From Arenicola marina (Eukaryota; Annelida; Polychaeta; Arenicolidae), in contig OZ025248.1 in the NCBI GenBank assembly GCA_964019135.1, positions 55,607,670-55,671,669 of the forward strand: DNA of 64,000 nt, written 5' to 3'. The notes beneath the pieces were generated by a model. That model was not told the origin of the DNA. It searched no databases and was given only the letters and a program-made list of their open reading frames with translations. Positions 59,571-64,000 of this stretch are shown piece by piece (the stretch's first letter is position 1; each line of letters opens with the position of its first letter). The translations under genes and the position numbers were made by a program.

Positions 59571-60540
59571 TGGAGGATTGGTGCGTGAAGGGGGAGATTG
59601 AGACATTATGTGGAGGATTGGTGCGTGAGTTGGAGGATTGAGACACTATGTGGAGGATTGGTGCGTGAGTTGGAGGATTGAGACATTATGTGGAGGATTG
59701 GTGCGTGAGTTGGAGGATTGAGACATTATGTAGAGGATTGGGACATGGGATGGAGGATTGAGACATGGGATCGAGGATTGGGACATGGGATGGAGGATTG
59801 GGACATGGGATGGAGTATTTGGACATCGGATGGAGGATTGGGACATGGAATGGCGGATTGGGACATGGGCTGGAAGATTGGGACATGGTATGGAGGATTG
59901 GGACATGGGACGGAGGATTGAGACATGGGATGGAGGATTGGGACATGGGATAGAGGATTGGGACATGGTATGGAGGATTGGGACATGGGACGGAGGATTG
60001 AGACATGGGATCGAGGATTGAGACATGGGATGGAGGATTGGGACATGGGACGGAGGATTGAGACATGGGATCGAGGATTGAGACATGGGATGGAGGATTG
60101 GGACATGGGACGGAGGATTGAGACATGGGATCGAGGATTGAGACATGGGATGGAGGATTGAGACATGGGATGGAGGATTGGGACATGGGATGGAGGATTG
60201 GGACATGGTATGGAGGATTGGGGCATGGGACGGAGGATTGAGACATGGGATCGAGGATTGAGACATGGGATGGAGGATTGGGACATGGGACGGAGGATTG
60301 AGACATGGGATCGAGGATTGAGACATGGGATGGAGGATTGAGACATGGGATGGAGGATTGGGACATGGGATGGAGGATTGGGACATGGTATGGAGGATTG
60401 GGACATGGGACGGAGGATTGAGACATGGGATGGAGGATTGGCGCATAGGAGGGAGGATTGGGACATGGGATGGAGGATTGAGACATGGAATGGAGGATAG
60501 AGACATGGGGTGGAGGATTGGGACATGAAGTTGAGAATGG
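59571..60540 (+). repeat. 20-bp minisatellite following copy B, about 48 units with higher-order structure
   Basis: Unit GGAGGATTGGGACATGGGAT with A/G, C/G and T/G variants. The first few units carry GTGCGTGAGT and ACATTATGT. Variant order repeats: 60121-60240 is matched at 60301-60420 with one difference, giving a nine-unit (180-bp) higher-order repeat. A three-unit (60-bp) pattern repeats from 60001. The minus strand is free of stops, so long SQSSIPCPNPPSHVP-type frames of up to about 370 residues are open in all frames. Confidence 0.97.
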
Positions 60541-61175
60541 TGATTGAGATGGAGGCTTGGTGCAGCGCTCCTCTGGTCGTGGGAATGCATTAAAGTAGCC
60601 GATATCATAGGTAAAACGGAGCCTCTGGTGGGTGTGTCAAGGCGGAGAGTGGCAAGTAATGCTTCTCTGATTCCCGAGTGTCCGACATGTTGGTTATTCG
60701 TCGATGGGTTATTCGTAACATTGTCGAGGACATGCGAGTGTTTACTGTGCAAAGTAAGTTTTTTCTGTTTCAGCTGCTAATTCATGCTCTCAAGTTTCTT
60801 GTAATTGCCTCTGACAATTTATTTCGCAAGGTTCCCAAAGCGGCGACCAACCCTCTCATATCAATCTGATTCCATAACTTGCACATGAAAATATCCTCCA
60901 TTCTGTTCCTCCACCAAGAGCAACTTGTCGCTGTCCTGGTAAACTGATAACTAATAAAAACACAAGACAACGCATAGGAAAACAAAGACGAAAAAGGTGG
61001 ATAGCTCACCAGTATTAATTCTCCGTTGACTTGCAGACGTGGAGCTTTGGAGATGGAGTCCCTGTCTGGGAACAGGGCGATAAAAGGTAGTGTTTTGGTG
61101 CTGTGTTGATTATAAACACGTCTCCCCTTACAGCTCAGGACCACGTTGCTCCTCCTAATGCATGGCGCTGGCAAA
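60541..61175. repeat. Reiterated unit U1
   Basis: It matches 62291-62945 closely (8 differences in the 240 bases compared, 60782-61021). More distantly, 60700-60850 matches the copy B part at 57820-57980 (GACATGCGA, TTTCTTGNAATTGC, TTTCGCNAGGTT). A minus-strand frame is open through the whole unit in both copies. Of the eight differences, about six would change an amino acid, as expected without selection on protein, so no gene is called. Confidence 0.9.
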
Positions 61176-61255
61176 TACTGCTTTTTGTGACCGATCTCAA
61201 AGTGCCGACTGATGCCACCGCCGCCCCCTACCGCCATTACCCCCCCCCCCCCCCC

Positions 61256-61617
61256 CCTCGGCAAGATGGGTAACGAGGTGAGAGGAGTAAACCATAATAG
61301 CAATAATAAACTGAGGGACAGTAAACTACGGGTCCCTACCGTTCCCGACCAGTCCGCATCGGTACCCCTATCCCCCTAACCCAGCGCTTTCCGTTGTGGC
61401 CATTTAAGGGTCATATAACCTCCACGACAAGAAAACAAGCCTTCGCCGAGACAGGGAACGGCGGCTAATGTGCTGATGGGGATGGAGGCTGAGGGGGGAA
61501 GGGACTGAGGGTGTGGGGGCTGATGGGGGTAGAGACTGTGGTGTGGGGTCGGAGAAGGGTGGAGGCTCGTGGGGGTGGGGACTGAGGGGCCACTAGCAAT
61601 AATGCCCCGATGGTAAC
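61256..61617. repeat. Reiterated, internally shortened copy of the distal block
   Basis: 61256-61455 aligns with 58235-58410 (GGGTAACGAGGTGAG, CTTCGCCGAGACAGGG). The match then jumps to the 59400-59570 equivalent (GGCGGCTAATGTGCT through GGTAACTTCCAAT). About 1 kb of the block is absent. Confidence 0.85.
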
Positions 61618-62290
61618 TTCCAATTGGAGGATTGGTGCGTGAAGGGGGAGATTGAGACATTATGTGGAGGATTGGTGTGTGAGTTGGAGGATTGAGACAT
61701 TATGTAGAGAATTGGGACATGGGATCGAGGATTGAGACATGGGATGGAGGATTGGGACATGGGATAGAGGATTGGGACATGGGATGGAGGATTTGGACAT
61801 CGGATGGAGGATTGGGACATGGGATGGAGGATTGAGACATGGGATGGATCATTGGCACATAAGAGGGAGGATTGGGACATGGGATGGAGGATTGAGACAT
61901 AGGGTGGAGGATTGAGACATGGGACGGAGAATTGAGACATGGGATGGAGGATTGGCGCATAGGAGGGAGGATTGAGACATGGGATGGAGGATTGAGACAT
62001 AGGGTGGAGGATTGAGACATGGGACGGAGAATTGAGACATGGGATGGAGGATTGGCACATAAGAGGGAGGATTGGGACATGGGATGGAGGATTGAGACAT
62101 GGGATGGAGGATTGGCACATAAGAGGGAGTATTGAGACATGGGATGGAGGATTGGCACATAAGAGGGAGGATTGGGACATGGGATGGAGGATTGAGACAT
62201 AGGGTGGAGGATTGGGACATGGGATGGAGGATTGGGACATGGGTTGGAGGATTGAGACATGGGGTGGAGGATTGGGACATGAAGTTGAGA
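61618..62290 (+). repeat. 20-bp minisatellite, third array
   Basis: About 33 units. It is marked by GGCACATAAGAGGGAGG and AGACATAGGGTGGAGG variants that recur every several units, a different variant set from the arrays at 59571 and 63526. Confidence 0.95.
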
Positions 62291-62945
62291 ATAATGATTG
62301 AGATGGAGGCTTGGTGCAGCGCTCCTCTGGTCGGGCGAATGTGGGAATGCATTAAAGTAGCCGATATCATAGGTAAAACGGAGCCTCTGGTGGGTGTGTC
62401 AAGGCGGAGAGTGGCAAGTAATGCTTCTCTGATTCCCGAGTGTCGGACATGTTGGTTAGGCGTCGATGGGTTATTCGTAACATTGTCAAGGACATGCCAG
62501 TGTTTACTGTGCAAAGTAGGTTTATTCTGTTTCAGCTGCTAATTCATGCTCTCAAGTTTCTTGTAATTGCCTCTGACAATTTATTTCGCCAGGTTCCCAG
62601 AGCGGCGACCAACCCTCTCATATCAATCTGATTCCATAACTTGCACATGAAAATATCCTCCATTCTGTTCCTCCACCAAGAGCAACTTGTCGTTGTCCTG
62701 GTAAACTGATAACTAATACAAACACAAGACAACTCATAGGAAAACAAAGACGGAAAAGGTGGGTAGCTCACCATTATTAATTCTCCATTAGTGTGTAGAG
62801 AACCGTTGACTTGCAGACGTGAAGCTTTGGAGATGGAGTCCCTGTCTGGGAACAGGGCGATAAAAGGGAGTGTTTTGGTGTTGTGTTGATTATAAACACG
62901 TTTCCCCTTACAGTTCAGGACCACGTTGCTCCTTATTCATGGTGC
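62291..62945. repeat. Reiterated unit U2
   Basis: Close copy of 60541-61175. It contains an extra 18 bases near 62788-62806 relative to U1. It joins directly to a copy of the distal block at 62946. Confidence 0.9.
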
Positions 62946-63525
62946 TGGCTATTTCAGTTTTATTATCCCTGCCATCCGGTTTCGATTGCTTCTGGGCTCG
63001 TGGGCTCACCAACGGGACGGGAGGGGGGGCGGGTGACAGTGTCGCTAGAGGTATCTCTATCTCACTAGGGTTGAGTAGTGTCCTGAGGGGGTAGGTGGGT
63101 CAGTTTGGTTGCCGAGGGCAATATTAGTGGGACCCGGGCGAGGGGCTCGGTGGACACTGAATAGTCCCCGGCAAGGGGTGGGGTGCGTGGTGGGGGGTGG
63201 AGAGGGGGAGGGGTAATAAGTAGACCCCGGGGTTGGGTCTGAGTGAGTGGGGTGTGAGGGAGACAATCAGTTCACATCAGGGTGGGGGAGACAAGGATAT
63301 CGGGTGGCTACCAGATTGGGTGTCGAGTGGGTGGGGGTGGAGGGGGTGGGGCTGGGGAAGGGCGGCTAATGTGCTCAGGGGAATGGAGGCTGAGGGGGGT
63401 AGGGACTGAGGGTGTGGGGGCTGATGGGGGTAGAGACTGTGGGGTGGGGTCGGAGAAGGGTGGAGGCTCGTTGGGGTGGTGACTGAGGGGCCACCAGCAA
63501 TAATGTCCCGACGGTAACTTCCAAT
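62946..63525. repeat. Reiterated copy of the distal block
   Basis: It matches 58988-59570 at very high identity (GGCTATTTCAGTTTTATT through CGACGGTAACTTCCAAT). It is closer to copy B than to copy A or to 61256-61617. Confidence 0.93.
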
Positions 63526-64000
63526 TGGAGGATTAGTGCGTGAAGGGGGAGATTGAGACATTATGTGGATGATTGGTGCGTGAGTTGGAGGATTGAGACA
63601 CTATGTGGAGGATTGGTGCGTGAGTTGGAGGATTGAGACATTATGTGGAGGATTGGTGCGTGAGTTGGAGGATTGAGACATTATGTAGAGGATTGGGACA
63701 TGGAATGGAGGATTGAGACATGGGATCGAGGATTGGGACATGGGATGGAGGATTGGGACATGGGATGGAGTATTTGGACATCGGATGGAGGATTGGGACA
63801 TGGAATGGAGGATTGGGACATGGGATGGAGGATTGGGACATGGTATGGAGGATTGGGACATGGGACGGAGGATTGAGACATGGGATGGAGGATTGGGACA
63901 TGGGATAGAGGATTGGGACATGGTATGGAGGATTGGGACATGGGACGGAGGATTGAGACATGGGATCGAGGATTGAGACATGGGATGGAGGATTGGGACA
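63526..64000 (+). repeat. 20-bp minisatellite, fourth array, cut by window end
   Basis: The order of unit variants (GTGCGTGAGT, ACATTATGTA, TGGAGTATTTGGACATCGG) matches the start of the array at 59571 unit by unit, with only a few differences. This shows that the array was copied together with its flank. Confidence 0.96.

Noticed and set aside
59646-60752. Open frame of 368 residues on the minus strand over the 20-bp minisatellite
   Set aside because: The repeat unit has no stop in any minus-strand frame, so all three frames are open. The peptide is a pure repeat and its phase follows the DNA unit.
60782-61303. Minus-strand frame open in both U1 and U2, with an exon-like ending (GAATTAATACTG then GTGAGC)
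   Set aside because: It looked like a conserved exon, but most differences between the two copies change an amino acid and the rest of the unit is equally similar. The openness is explained by recent duplication, not selection.

Overview
The window looks like nuclear DNA of a marine invertebrate animal. It is gene-poor and full of minisatellites, tRNA-derived SINEs, a LINE tail, foldback or MITE-like elements, a broken Ty3/gypsy-type retroelement fossil and many C or G homopolymer runs. Only one host protein gene can be supported: an intronless class A neuropeptide receptor on the minus strand (34441-35622) that resembles the bombesin/CCHamide (GGNG/excitatory peptide) receptors. The receptor type and the repeat content fit a lophotrochozoan such as a mollusc, annelid or brachiopod. 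A deuterostome such as amphioxus is not excluded. No operon, rRNA gene, functional tRNA gene or CRISPR array was seen.

Layout. 1-6.7 kb: a MITE-like inverted-repeat element with telomere-like TTAGGG sequence inside (604-844), the 3' end of a LINE (about 975-1575), a 211-bp tandem duplication, 64-bp and 33-bp minisatellites and a small foldback element. 6.7-24 kb: mostly non-coding, with a 36-bp minisatellite family present in both orientations, an intact SINE with a perfect 13-bp target-site duplication (12347-12605), a second intact SINE of the same family (20471-20726), degenerate relatives, 41-bp, 138-bp, 11-bp and 30-bp tandem arrays, and a 455-bp foldback element (21514-21968). 24-27 kb: the Ty3/gypsy-type fossil on the minus strand. 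28-34 kb: a 23-bp minisatellite, an AT-rich repeat patch and a palindrome with perfect 29-bp arms. 34-35.6 kb: the receptor gene, whose stop codon lies only about ten bases from 9-bp and 25-bp minisatellites. 36-46 kb: purine-rich and other arrays, otherwise no recognisable content.

46-64 kb: the most striking region is a hierarchical segmental duplication. A block of about 6 kb (46109-51992) is repeated in direct orientation at 53331-59570. Each copy is followed by a 20-bp minisatellite. The distal third of the block is then reiterated in shorter units to the end of the window, each again ending in the same minisatellite. Other minisatellites inside the block differ in length between the copies. 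No convincing gene was found in the duplicated block.

The genes do not form a recognisable pathway. The receptor stands alone, and most of the interest lies in how the repeats are built and amplified.
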